DNA of 64,000 nucleotides from Parapedobacter tibetensis (GTDB lineage Bacteria; Bacteroidota; Bacteroidia; Sphingobacteriales; Sphingobacteriaceae): NCBI RefSeq assembly GCF_024704835.1, contig NZ_JAMXBE010000013.1, positions 116,802 to 180,801 of the forward strand, read 5' to 3'. Shown piece by piece: positions 7,284 to 13,857 of this stretch (position 1 is its first letter; each line of letters starts with the position of its first letter). The notes under the pieces were generated by a model. It saw only the letters and a program-made list of their open reading frames with translations, ran no database searches and was not told where the DNA came from. The position numbers and the translations under genes were made by a program.

Positions 7284-7309
7284 CTTTGCATTGTAATCTT
7301 AATGCAAAG
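7284..7309 (+). promoter_or_regulatory. Inverted repeat, candidate operator
   Basis: Perfect 9-bp arms CTTTGCATT (7284-7292) and AATGCAAAG (7301-7309) lie 3 bp before the DUF1398 start codon. They overlap CACCTTTG (7281-7288), a near match to the -7 box. A regulator bound here, for instance the AraC protein just upstream, could block transcription. Confidence 0.4.
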
Positions 7310-7312
7310 GCA

Positions 7313-7804
7313 ATGAAAAAATCAATTCTAAAATCAGTAATCATTTTGATAGCTTGTAGCATTATGGTTGCATGTCATTCAACCAATTGTTTAACAATAA
7401 AAAATCAAGAACAAATGTTTACAGATGAACAAATCAAAGAAGCTCACATTAAAGTGAAATCAGGTGCGGACTTTCCTACTTACATTCAAGACCTTAAAAA
7501 ATTAGGTGTTACTTATTACGAAACTTTTGTGGCAGATGGTCATACCGACTATTATGGAGCTAATGACTACAAAACTACATCGCCTGCAAAGTATGAAGCC
7601 TTAGCAATTGCGGAAACTTCCGATGAAGAGCAATTTAAAGCAGACTTGAAAGCTCATCAAGGCGGCAAGACTGACTATCCGACTTTTTGCAATGACGCTG
7701 CAAAATCAGGTGTCAAAAAGTGGGCTGTTTGTATGGACGAGATGACTTGTACGTACTTCGATAAATCGGGAAGCAAAATTTTGGTTGAAGAAATACCACA
7801 ATAA
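7313..7804 (+). CDS. DUF1398-family lipoprotein
   Basis: The 163-residue protein starts with a lipoprotein signal (MKKSILKSVIILIACSIMVA then Cys). A DUF1398 domain follows: MFTDEQIKEAHIKVKSGADF, then DLKKLGVTYYETFVADGHT, and later CMDEMTCTYFD near the C-terminus. DUF1398 proteins are small and of unknown function and are usually cytoplasmic, so a lipoprotein form is unusual. An upstream TTG at 7286 is in frame, but the ATG at 7313 starts the signal peptide cleanly. It follows an AraC gene by 71 bp. Confidence 0.75.
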   Translation: MKKSILKSVIILIACSIMVACHSTNCLTIKNQEQMFTDEQIKEAHIKVKSGADFPTYIQDLKKLGVTYYETFVADGHTDYYGANDYKTTSPAKYEALAIAETSDEEQFKADLKAHQGGKTDYPTFCNDAAKSGVKKWAVCMDEMTCTYFDKSGSKILVEEIPQ

Positions 7805-7894
7805 AACTGCTTACAATATCGGTTTTGCGAAATAGTCCTCAACCAATAATATTTTTGCCTTTTGAAATTTTAATGGAATGGTTAGCCTAATAAC

Positions 7895-7930
7895 CAAAAA
7901 AAAGCTACCTGATTTCATTCAAGTAGCTTT
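7895..7930 (-). terminator. Terminator of the nitroreductase remnant
   Basis: AAAGCTAC (7901-7908) pairs with GTAGCTTT (7923-7930). On the minus strand the stem is followed by nine T residues (complement of 7895-7903). It lies 22 bp beyond the minus-strand stop codon at 7952, so the broken gene has kept its own terminator. The rest of 7805-8132 holds only this and the remnant. Confidence 0.65.
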
Positions 7931-7951
7931 CATGTTAACACCAATAAAAAA

Positions 7952-8072
7952 TCAATTAACCATAGTAGCAAATTCTTGTTTTGATATCCTCACTTTTTTG
8001 AGTGTAGCAAGATAGTCGTTTTCTTCATCACGATATCCTAACGCAAGTAGGACAACCACCTGTCCTTGCATC
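7952..8072 (-). pseudogene. Nitroreductase-family protein, C-terminal remnant
   Basis: The minus-strand frame encodes QGQVVVLLALGYRDEENDYL and then ATLKKVRISKQEFATMVN before a TGA. The V-L-x-L-A-L-G-Y-R-x-E-x-x-D block is the C-terminal signature of FMN nitroreductases of the NfsB group. The upstream 160 or more residues are missing. The break near 8072 is also where the AT-rich cassette-type sequence gives way to the GC-richer block holding the next regulator. Confidence 0.6.
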
Positions 8073-8132
8073 AAACGAAATAAAACCTTATTTTAGCGCT
8101 GCCCGATTCCGGGCACCTACATCTATCGTACA

Positions 8133-9146
8133 ATGAACGAATATTTCACCACAGACCACTACCGCCTCGTATATCCGAACACGATGCCTCCGCATTACGA
8201 CTACGTAGACAATCCGCCTGATGTTTTCCTCCCGATGAGCGATCCCCTACCCGTACGCGGTGTGCGTGGGCCGGAGGGTGATGCGGTGCTCCAATACCTG
8301 GAAGATGAGCAGGTGTTTTTTGGCTATTTCCAAACCCTTTGCAAGAAGCCTTACAAGCTCCTGTTCGATAGCTTTGATGATTGCTGCCTGCTGGTGTTCT
8401 GCATACAGGGCACCATCCAGTGGGAGGTGGGGTACCAGGATGAATTGCTGTCTACACCACAAGGCTACACGCTGGGCTTCCCGATTACCCAAGGACTCAG
8501 TAGGATCCATTTCGATAAGGGTTTCCACCGTTGTTACTTCATAGGGCTGAAAGGCGATTTCGCCAAGTTGGCCTCGTATCAGTATTATATGATCGGATCT
8601 ATGCACGACCATATGAGTTGGGCAAGTTCTGCATACGCCGCACTGCCTCCCGGCAAATTGTCGAAGGCTTCACTTGACCTGCTCGCCGAACAAATCGCTT
8701 CCCCGAATAAGAAACAACTGGGGGCTATATTGGAATTGAAAAGCCGGGTATATACCCTGCTCGGTGCGTATCACGACCAGGTACTGGCCTATTACAAAGG
8801 CGGGGGTATGCCCATCAATGAACGCATCCGGTTGCAAGCCAAGCGGTATATCGAGCAACACTATACCAATCCGGACCTCACTGCTGATGAAATAGCCGCA
8901 CAACTCTTCGTCTCCCGTAGCCTGCTGTTCAAGGCTTTTGCCGAAACCCGTGAGAAAGTGCTCGACCTCATCAAAATCTACCGCATGCACAAAGCAAGTG
9001 AGTTGCTGCGCGCTTCGCGCCTGCCCATAGCGGATATCGGGGCCCTGACCGGCTATTTTACAACCACCACCTTCAACCGGGTATTCAAGGAGACCTTTTT
9101 CATGACACCCACCGAATTCCGGCAGGAAAAGCGGAAAAAACGATAG
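8133..9146 (+). CDS. AraC-family transcriptional regulator
   Basis: The 337-residue protein has an uncharacterised N-terminal sensor (about residues 1-230). The C-terminal AraC domain starts about 235 with IRLQAKRYIEQHYTNPDLTA, then DEIAAQLFVSRSLLFKAF, and closes with IADIGALTGYFTTTTFNRVF and MTPTEFRQ. It is GC-rich compared with its left neighbours. The ATG at 8133 is preceded by a GC-rich inverted repeat, TGCCCG/CGGGCA (8100-8117). The target is not evident. The next recognisable gene (FN3) is 740 bp away. Confidence 0.85.
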   Translation: MNEYFTTDHYRLVYPNTMPPHYDYVDNPPDVFLPMSDPLPVRGVRGPEGDAVLQYLEDEQVFFGYFQTLCKKPYKLLFDSFDDCCLLVFCIQGTIQWEVGYQDELLSTPQGYTLGFPITQGLSRIHFDKGFHRCYFIGLKGDFAKLASYQYYMIGSMHDHMSWASSAYAALPPGKLSKASLDLLAEQIASPNKKQLGAILELKSRVYTLLGAYHDQVLAYYKGGGMPINERIRLQAKRYIEQHYTNPDLTADEIAAQLFVSRSLLFKAFAETREKVLDLIKIYRMHKASELLRASRLPIADIGALTGYFTTTTFNRVFKETFFMTPTEFRQEKRKKR

Positions 9147-9332
9147 TATTTTCGAAAAACAAAGCCTACCTAATCAAACACAAACAACTCAACATCAATA
9201 TGTTGAACAACATCGCTATGCAAATAGTCCACAGAAACCGCTGAAAACCACCGAAAAGTTTCCACTATCCGACTAACGGCAGTGCATTTTCCGCCCCACC
9301 TTTGTACCCGTACAAACAAGGATAATAGGAAC

Positions 9333-9875
9333 ATGGAAAACATGGAAACACGAAAGGGATTGTATTATCGGGAATCGGTGGTTTACAAGGGGAATCGCGG
9401 AAAGACCTATCCCCGTTCGGGAAAAAGAGATACTTTCTTGGCAAAAACCAATTGGTTTCCGCAAATATACGATCAGTTCCCGAGGGTTTACGATGAATTC
9501 CTACCGGTTTATAATCGGTTTTTCCGCACCACCATTTCGCTTTCACTAGAAATGAATTGGTTTTTGCTGCAGACCGACGCCCTATTTACATTTTCCAATC
9601 CTTTTTTGCGAATAGCTAATTATTCTTCTATTATAGTTAATCCACTTTTACCCCTTACCAACTGGGAATACCTTACGGAAAAATGGAAATCCATCGGCGC
9701 CAATCGGAAATCCATGGAAACCAAAAGATATTTCCCAAACATCAATCCTCTCCGGGTAGAAGTGGATCGGTTTCCCCCGAAAACCGATCGGTTTTTTCGG
9801 AAAACCAAACCTGAACCGGACGGTTACCGTCCTCAACCCAAACCTAGTGATTATAATTTAGTATTAACCTTCTAA
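9333..9875 (+). CDS. Doubtful reading frame in a palindrome-rich region
   Basis: A 180-codon frame starts at ATG 9333 after an AAGGATAATAGGA stretch that could serve as a ribosome site. The product is strange: rich in F, N, R, P and Y, with repeated short words (TNWFPQ, DQFPRVYDEF, NRFFRTT, DRFPPKTDRFFRKT), no signal peptide and no known domain. The minus strand of the same stretch is also open and also reads TNWF, because the DNA is full of palindromes. I therefore suspect that the DNA repeat, not a protein, is under selection. Confidence 0.2.
   Translation: MENMETRKGLYYRESVVYKGNRGKTYPRSGKRDTFLAKTNWFPQIYDQFPRVYDEFLPVYNRFFRTTISLSLEMNWFLLQTDALFTFSNPFLRIANYSSIIVNPLLPLTNWEYLTEKWKSIGANRKSMETKRYFPNINPLRVEVDRFPPKTDRFFRKTKPEPDGYRPQPKPSDYNLVLTF
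9440..9815. repeat. Degenerate palindromic repeat cluster (AAACCRATYGGTTT type)
   Basis: Perfect palindromes AAACCAATTGGTTT (9445-9458) and AAAACCGATCGGTTTT (9780-9795) are connected by many half copies (AATCGGTTTTTCC about 9512, AATTGGTTTTTG about 9555, CAATCGGAAATCC about 9700, GATCGGTTTCCCCC about 9766). The whole interval 9147-9886 has no other recognisable gene. Confidence 0.6.
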
Positions 9876-9886
9876 TTTTTTTAAAA

Positions 9887-10507
9887 ATGGCAAAAACAAA
9901 AATTGATTTCTCAAAATTCAGCAATGTAGAGCTGGATCAACAGGCGGAAAGCATCTTCGAAAAGATGACTGACCGGGCTGACCTTTTTACAGACCCGGCC
10001 CCGGCCCTCAGTGTCATCCAAACCGGATTGGCCGACTTCCGTAACGCGATGGTCAACGCTCGATATTACGATCGGCAGAGCATCGTGCGGCGCGACCAAC
10101 TGCGTGCCGAACTGGAGTCAAACCTTCGCAGGCTGGCACTGTATGTGGATCAGGTTGCCGATGGTGACCCGCATACCATCCTCGCTGCGGGTTATGGCCA
10201 CAAGCAGACCGGCGCTACCAGTGGCGTTGCCGCGCCCAATCCGAAACCCCTCAACCTGCTTGCACAAGCAGTAGGCGTGGGCACCGGCAGGGTAAAACTG
10301 TCCGTATTACCTATCAAGACGGCCAAAATGTACCGTTTTGAATACCGTGAAGCGGGGGCGGAACAGTGGATCGACATCAGTGTAACTCGCTCAAAGGTGG
10401 AGCTTACCGGACTCGAAAGCCTCAAGCTTTACGAATACCGTGCGGCTTACCTCGGCACCAACCCAACCGTCACCTACAGTGATGTGGTCAATGGGTATGC
10501 GTTGTAG
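9887..10507 (+). CDS. Fibronectin type III domain protein
   Basis: The 206-residue protein has a helical N-terminal half (about residues 1-105: VELDQQAESIFEKMTDRADL and ARYYDRQSIVRRDQLRAELE). A C-terminal FN3-like beta sandwich (about 120-205) follows, with KMYRFEYREAGAEQWIDISV and LESLKLYEYRAAYLGTNP. There is no signal peptide. Such proteins recur as single genes in Sphingobacteriaceae, often with short repeats upstream as here. Their role is unknown. The start ATG follows an AT-rich leader (TTCTAATTTTTTTAAAA). A strong hairpin follows the stop codon. Confidence 0.7.
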   Translation: MAKTKIDFSKFSNVELDQQAESIFEKMTDRADLFTDPAPALSVIQTGLADFRNAMVNARYYDRQSIVRRDQLRAELESNLRRLALYVDQVADGDPHTILAAGYGHKQTGATSGVAAPNPKPLNLLAQAVGVGTGRVKLSVLPIKTAKMYRFEYREAGAEQWIDISVTRSKVELTGLESLKLYEYRAAYLGTNPTVTYSDVVNGYAL

Positions 10508-10530
10508 GACACTGTAAGCGGTTCCATACC

Positions 10531-10571
10531 AACACCAAAGCCCGCGGCGAACTGCCGCGGGCTTTGGTGTT
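10531..10571 (+). terminator. Strong terminator hairpin after the FN3 gene
   Basis: AACACCAAAGCCCGCGGC (10531-10548) pairs perfectly over 18 bp with 10554-10571 around the loop GAACT. No T tract follows, so it may work as a transcription barrier or RNA stabiliser. Confidence 0.7.
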
Positions 10572-10600
10572 AATTCATGAAGTGTGGTACAGGGTAGTAT

Positions 10601-10761
10601 ATAATTATTTTCATCACAAATATAAAAAGTTATTCAAAATATGAAATAAAAAAGTGGCTTTATCGTGAGCTTTTTGTGCTAATTTATAATGATATAAGCT
10701 GTTTTCACTAGAATACTTTAAATTCATGTCGATATTGTAATGTTTCATATATTTGGGAGTT
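10601..10761. repeat. 161-bp repeat, copy B: candidate attI/promoter region
   Basis: This is the gapless partner of 6277-6437. It has the same outward -7 boxes (CAAATATA at 10617-10624 for minus, TATATTTG at 10748-10755 for plus) and the same right end, GGGAGTT. No integrase remnant lies on the left; the 5' flank is the terminator of the FN3 gene. On the right it meets a sequence that also follows the attC-like site at 3704. Confidence 0.75.
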
Positions 10762-10782
10762 AGCGATCATTGTAGAGCGACC
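10759..10782 (+). other. Cassette left boundary shared with 3704
   Basis: These 24 bases, beginning GTTAGCGATCATTGTAGAGC, match 3704-3727 with two differences. At 12918 the related GTTGGCGGTCATTGTAGA appears. Three unrelated genes therefore share one left boundary, as expected when cassettes are joined at a fixed G/TT crossover point. Confidence 0.6.
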
Positions 10783-10840
10783 ATAAACAGACAAAAAACC
10801 TTCTGACTTTTAACTTTTCAAAATAAAAATGAGAAAAAAA

Positions 10841-10886
10841 TTTGCGCAGCTAAATAACTGCACTATATTTGCAGTCGAGTAACTGC
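10841..10886 (+). promoter_or_regulatory. Promoter and tandem ArsR operators of the cassette ArsR operon
   Basis: TTTG (10841-10844), a 19-bp spacer and TATATTTG (10864-10871) form a textbook Bacteroidota promoter. Two 16-bp operator-like elements flank the -7 box: GCAGCTAAATAACTGC (10846-10861) and GCAGTCGAGTAACTGC (10871-10886). Each has GCAG...CTGC ends. The start codon of the ArsR gene is 6 bp downstream, so autorepression is likely. Confidence 0.8.
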
Positions 10887-10891
10887 ATAAA

Positions 10892-11218
10892 ATGGAAGCA
10901 CGTAGAGATATATTTCAAGCAATCGCTGACCCGACACGTAGAGCGATATTAGGTTTATTGGCATTTCAAGCAATGACCCCAGGGGCAATTGCGGAAAACT
11001 TTGATTCTTCAAGGCAAACAATTTCAAAGCATATTCAAATTTTGACAGAATGCCAACTTGTAAGGCAAGAGCAAAAAGGACGTGAAATATACTATCACTT
11101 TAATCCTCAAAAAATGAAAGAAGTGTCAGACTGGGTAGACCAATACCGAAAATTTTGGGACAACAAACTTGACTCATTGGAAAGTTATTTGGCAAAAATT
11201 CAAAAAAAGAAGAAATAG
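10892..11218 (+). CDS. ArsR-family winged-helix regulator (metal-independent type)
   Basis: The 108-residue protein is one winged [21 protein letters not shown], then [20 protein letters not shown] and [20 protein letters not shown]. No Cys-x-Cys or other metal-binding site is visible. This fits the ArsR subgroup that is paired with SRPBCC genes. It lies 4 bp upstream of an SRPBCC gene and probably represses its own operon through the sites at 10846 and 10871. It is closely similar to the ArsR protein at 52066 (same motif order and length), so the window carries two versions of the same module. Confidence 0.9.
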   Translation: MEARRDIFQAIADPTRRAILGLLAFQAMTPGAIAENFDSSRQTISKHIQILTECQLVRQEQKGREIYYHFNPQKMKEVSDWVDQYRKFWDNKLDSLESYLAKIQKKKK

Positions 11219-11222
11219 AAAG

Positions 11223-11699
11223 ATGGAAGAATACAATACATTCAAACAAGAAGACAACATTCTTACACATACAAGAATTCTTGATGCTCCAAGAGATTTA
11301 GTTTGGGAAGTATGGACAACTCCTGAACATATAAAAGAATGGTGGGGACCAAACGGTTTTTCGCTAACTACTAAAGCAATGACTGTAGAAACAGGTGAAC
11401 TTTGGGATTTTATTATGCACGGTATGGGGCGGGATTGGGATAACAAAATTGAGTATGTAGAAGTGAAAAAGCCTTCCTTTTTGTCCTATAAACATACTGG
11501 TGCAGAAAGCGAAGATTACAATTTTACAGTTTCAGTTTTCTTTGAAGAAGTTGAAGGAAAAACATTATTGACAATGAAGTCAGTATTTAAGTCAAAAGCA
11601 ATTATTGATGAATTAAATAGTAAGGTAAATGCCATTGAAGGTGGCAAGCAGACTTTAAATCGACTTGAAAACTATCTTAAAACATTAGTTAAGAAATAA
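11223..11699 (+). CDS. SRPBCC (AHSA1-like) protein
   Basis: The 158-residue helix-grip protein has THTRILDAPRDLVWEVWTTP, then EHIKEWWGPNGFSL, GELWDFIMHG and GKTLLTMKSVF. AHSA1-like START-fold proteins bind hydrophobic ligands in the cytoplasm. In this operon type the ligand is unknown. I start at the ATG at 11223, 4 bp after the ArsR stop codon. An earlier in-frame TTG at 11169 would overlap the ArsR gene. It is the second gene of the ArsR-SRPBCC-DoxX set. Confidence 0.85.
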   Translation: MEEYNTFKQEDNILTHTRILDAPRDLVWEVWTTPEHIKEWWGPNGFSLTTKAMTVETGELWDFIMHGMGRDWDNKIEYVEVKKPSFLSYKHTGAESEDYNFTVSVFFEEVEGKTLLTMKSVFKSKAIIDELNSKVNAIEGGKQTLNRLENYLKTLVKK

Positions 11700-11740
11700 G
11701 AACATTAATAAAATAATCTCGCAATGAAAATTTCACAACA

Positions 11741-12115
11741 ATGAAAAAGGATAAAATTATATTTTGGACAATAACAGGCTTATTTTCCTTATTTATGGCT
11801 TTAGGTGCTATTCCTGACATTTTAATGATTGACGACGCAAAGGAAGTCGCTAAACATTTAGGCTACCCTATGTATCTATTACCTTTTCTTGGCGTTGCAA
11901 AAACATTTGGTGCAATTACAATCTTGATTCCGAGATTTAATAAATTAAAAGAATGGGCTTATGCAGGTCTAAGTATAAATTTAATAGGGGCAACCTATTC
12001 AATTATTCAAGTAGATGGTTTTTCAAATATCCTAATTCCTTTATTTGGCATTCTCTTACTTACAGTTTCTTACATTTTTTGGGGTAAGATTAAAGCAAAT
12101 AATGATAAAGTGTGA
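11741..12115 (+). CDS. DoxX-like membrane protein
   Basis: The 124-residue protein has four membrane helices (about residues 8-26, 44-64, 70-90 and 96-115). It carries the DoxX-like signature AKHLGYPMYLLPFLGVAKTFGA and LIPRFNKLKEWAYAG. DoxX family proteins sit in the inner membrane and are linked to redox or detoxification functions. The exact role is unknown. It lies 41 bp after the SRPBCC gene and closes the operon. The protein at 51050 is a clear relative in the same genomic company. Confidence 0.85.
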   Translation: MKKDKIIFWTITGLFSLFMALGAIPDILMIDDAKEVAKHLGYPMYLLPFLGVAKTFGAITILIPRFNKLKEWAYAGLSINLIGATYSIIQVDGFSNILIPLFGILLLTVSYIFWGKIKANNDKV

Positions 12116-12207
12116 CGAAAAAAGCTAGCTGTAATGAAGGTTACGAGTTAGTGATTAATTTAAAAAGACAGTGACAAAATATAGTCAACAATAAAAAAAA
12201 GAAAAAT

Positions 12208-12783
12208 ATGAGAAAAGTAATTTCATTTATGCACATATCGCTTGACGGTTTTGTAGCAGGACCGAACGGAGAAATGAACTGGATTAAAGCTGAACAAGAA
12301 ATTTTTGATTATGTTGAAAAGCGAATAAGCGAAGGCGACACAGCATTATACGGACGAGTAACTTATCAAATGATGGAGAATTACTGGCCAAAAGCAGGCG
12401 AACAACCAAACGCTACAAAACACGCCATGGAACACTCAAGATGGTATAACAATGTTCACAAAGTTGTTTTATCAAAAACAATTGAAAACACGGGCTTAAC
12501 TAACACAACAATTATCAACGACAACCTTGCGGGCAGAATAAACGAAATAAAACAGCAGGCGGGTGAAGACATCTTGCTTTTTGGCAGCCCGACAGCAACC
12601 CATTCACTTATTCAACAAAACCTAATTGACGGTTACTGGCTTTTTGTTAACCCAATTATTCTTGGACAAGGCATTCCATTGTTTGTGGGCATCAAAGACA
12701 AAATAAAACTAAAACTATTGCCTTCTACTCGACAATTTACTTGCGGGGTAACTGAACTGAATTACACAGTGGACAGACAATAA
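12208..12783 (+). CDS. Dihydrofolate reductase family protein (RibD C-terminal fold)
   Basis: The 191-residue protein begins RKVISFMHISLDGFVAGPNG, the typical N-terminus of the YyaP/YwjB-like DHFR group. It continues with ALYGRVTYQMMENYWP, then DILLFGSPTATHSLIQQNL and WLFVNPIILGQGIPLF. It probably is an NADPH-dependent reductase of unknown substrate and is not the housekeeping folate enzyme. The stop codon is followed at once by the left arm of a complete attC-like site (12783), so the gene plus this site forms a cassette-like unit. Confidence 0.85.
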   Translation: MRKVISFMHISLDGFVAGPNGEMNWIKAEQEIFDYVEKRISEGDTALYGRVTYQMMENYWPKAGEQPNATKHAMEHSRWYNNVHKVVLSKTIENTGLTNTTIINDNLAGRINEIKQQAGEDILLFGSPTATHSLIQQNLIDGYWLFVNPIILGQGIPLFVGIKDKIKLKLLPSTRQFTCGVTELNYTVDRQ

Positions 12784-12940
12784 CAACGAACCGCTAACAG
12801 CACCTACACGTAAGCAGGGGTTTTGTGCTTCGTATGACAGTTTTTCGTAAATTTGAAGTGCATTTCTTCGTAGGAAGTTCAGTGGTAATAATCCCTGCCT
12901 GCGTGTAGCTGCAAACCGTTGGCGGTCATTGTAGAAAGCG
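12783..12940 (+). repeat. attC-like recombination site (complete hairpin)
   Basis: The outer boxes ACCGCTAAC (12790-12798) and GTTGGCGGT (12918-12926) are complementary apart from one G-T pair. Inner arms CTACACGTAAGCAGGG (12804-12819) and CCCTGCCTGCGTGTAG (12893-12908) pair over 16 bp with two mismatches around a 73-nt variable loop. The size and order (box, arm, variable centre, arm, box) fit an integron attC folded as single strand. The site lies between the DHFR-like and DUF4440 genes. Confidence 0.65.
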
Positions 12941-13059
12941 GAACAAGAGAAAGATGAAGTGGCGTAATTACCCATTAAAATTGTCGTTTTTAGCCTCCAA
13001 GATATTAAAGCTGACTTAGTAAATTTGTTTCATAAGAACACGAAGTATAAACTATTAAA

Positions 13060-13428
13060 ATGGAAGAAAGACTATTAAAAAAAATCGAACTTGATTGGAA
13101 TAAATCAATTGAAGCAAATGATGTTGTTTCAATGGCGAAGTATATGTCTGACGAATGGGTGATTTTTTCCGGTAATGGTAATGTCACCACTAAGCAAATG
13201 TTTTTGCAATTAGTAAAAAGTGGAGATTTGATTCACACACAAATGGATTTTGAGGTTTTGAATGTTAAGGTATATGGCGATACAGGAATTGTAATGCAAA
13301 AAGGCACAAGTTCCGGAAATTGGAAAGGACAAACTTTTAGTAACTATGAAATTGCATCTACAGTTTTTATTAGACAAAATGACCAATGGCTTGCAGTTCA
13401 AACAATGATTGCTCCAGCCACTAAATAG
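13060..13428 (+). CDS. DUF4440/NTF2-like protein
   Basis: The 122-residue protein is one NTF2-like domain: LDWNKSIEANDVVSMAKYMS, then DEWVIFSGNGNVTTKQMFL, DTGIVMQKGTSSGNWKGQ and VFIRQNDQWLAVQTMIAP. DUF4440 proteins bind small ligands or have isomerase-like folds, and the activity is unknown. No signal peptide is present. A -7-like TAAATTTG (13020-13027) lies 32 bp upstream. The gene stands just right of the complete attC-like site and is AT-rich like other cassette genes. Confidence 0.8.
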   Translation: MEERLLKKIELDWNKSIEANDVVSMAKYMSDEWVIFSGNGNVTTKQMFLQLVKSGDLIHTQMDFEVLNVKVYGDTGIVMQKGTSSGNWKGQTFSNYEIASTVFIRQNDQWLAVQTMIAPATK

Positions 13429-13455
13429 TAAAAATCAGACACTGTTGCAATTAAT

Positions 13456-13743
13456 ATGGCGACACAGAAGATAAAAAAAACTTGCAAATTTGGACACACA
13501 TTCTATAAAAGTAGCGACTGTCCAACCTGTCCGACTTGTGAAAAATTGAAGGAACCCGCCTCAGGTTTTTTAGCACTATTGAGTAATCCTGCAAGAAATG
13601 CTTTGCTTCATCACGGAATGGACACCATCCAAAAATTATCAACCTTTACAGAGAATGAAATAATGAAGATTCACGGGATAGGAAAAGCATCATTACCGAC
13701 TTTTAGAAAATCTCTTGAAGAGCAAGGGTTGACTTTTATATGA
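13456..13743 (+). CDS. Small protein joining a Cys-rich zinc motif to an alpha-CTD-like HhH domain
   Basis: The 95-residue protein starts with a Cys-rich segment (CKFGHTFYKSSDCPTCPTC, residues 10-28) that could bind zinc. A helix-hairpin-helix follows (about 40-95: NPARNALLHHGMDTIQKLST, then IMKIHGIGKASLPTFRKSL) that resembles the C-terminal domain of the RNA polymerase alpha subunit. Similar small proteins are annotated in Bacteroidota as RNAP alpha C-terminal-domain-containing. Whether it binds DNA or polymerase is not known. It begins 27 bp after the DUF4440 gene, and a partial attC-like arm follows, so the two genes may share a cassette. Confidence 0.7.
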   Translation: MATQKIKKTCKFGHTFYKSSDCPTCPTCEKLKEPASGFLALLSNPARNALLHHGMDTIQKLSTFTENEIMKIHGIGKASLPTFRKSLEEQGLTFI

Positions 13744-13796
13744 TTTTGGAGAAAGGTTGCATAAACTTAGTGCAGTCGGACAGGTAATCGCCTTGG

Positions 13797-13832
13797 AATC
13801 CGCTACTGCTCATACACGCAAAACGTTAGCAG
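13797..13832 (+). repeat. Right arm of an attC-like site
   Basis: CCGCTACTGCTCATACACGC (13800-13819) then AAAACGTTAGCAG parallels the right arm at 3681-3712 (CCCGCCACTGCTCATGCACC, then AACGTTAGCGG). The left arm is poorly preserved; GGTTGCATAAAC at 13755 may be its remains. The metallo-beta-lactamase gene starts 26 bp further on. Confidence 0.5.
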
Positions 13833-13857
13833 AAATTCTAAAAAATAGAAAAACAAA

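Noticed and set aside
9265-9546. Minus-strand frame of 93 codons opposite the doubtful frame at 9333
   Set aside because: Both strands are open because of palindromic repeats, so neither frame gives good evidence for a protein.
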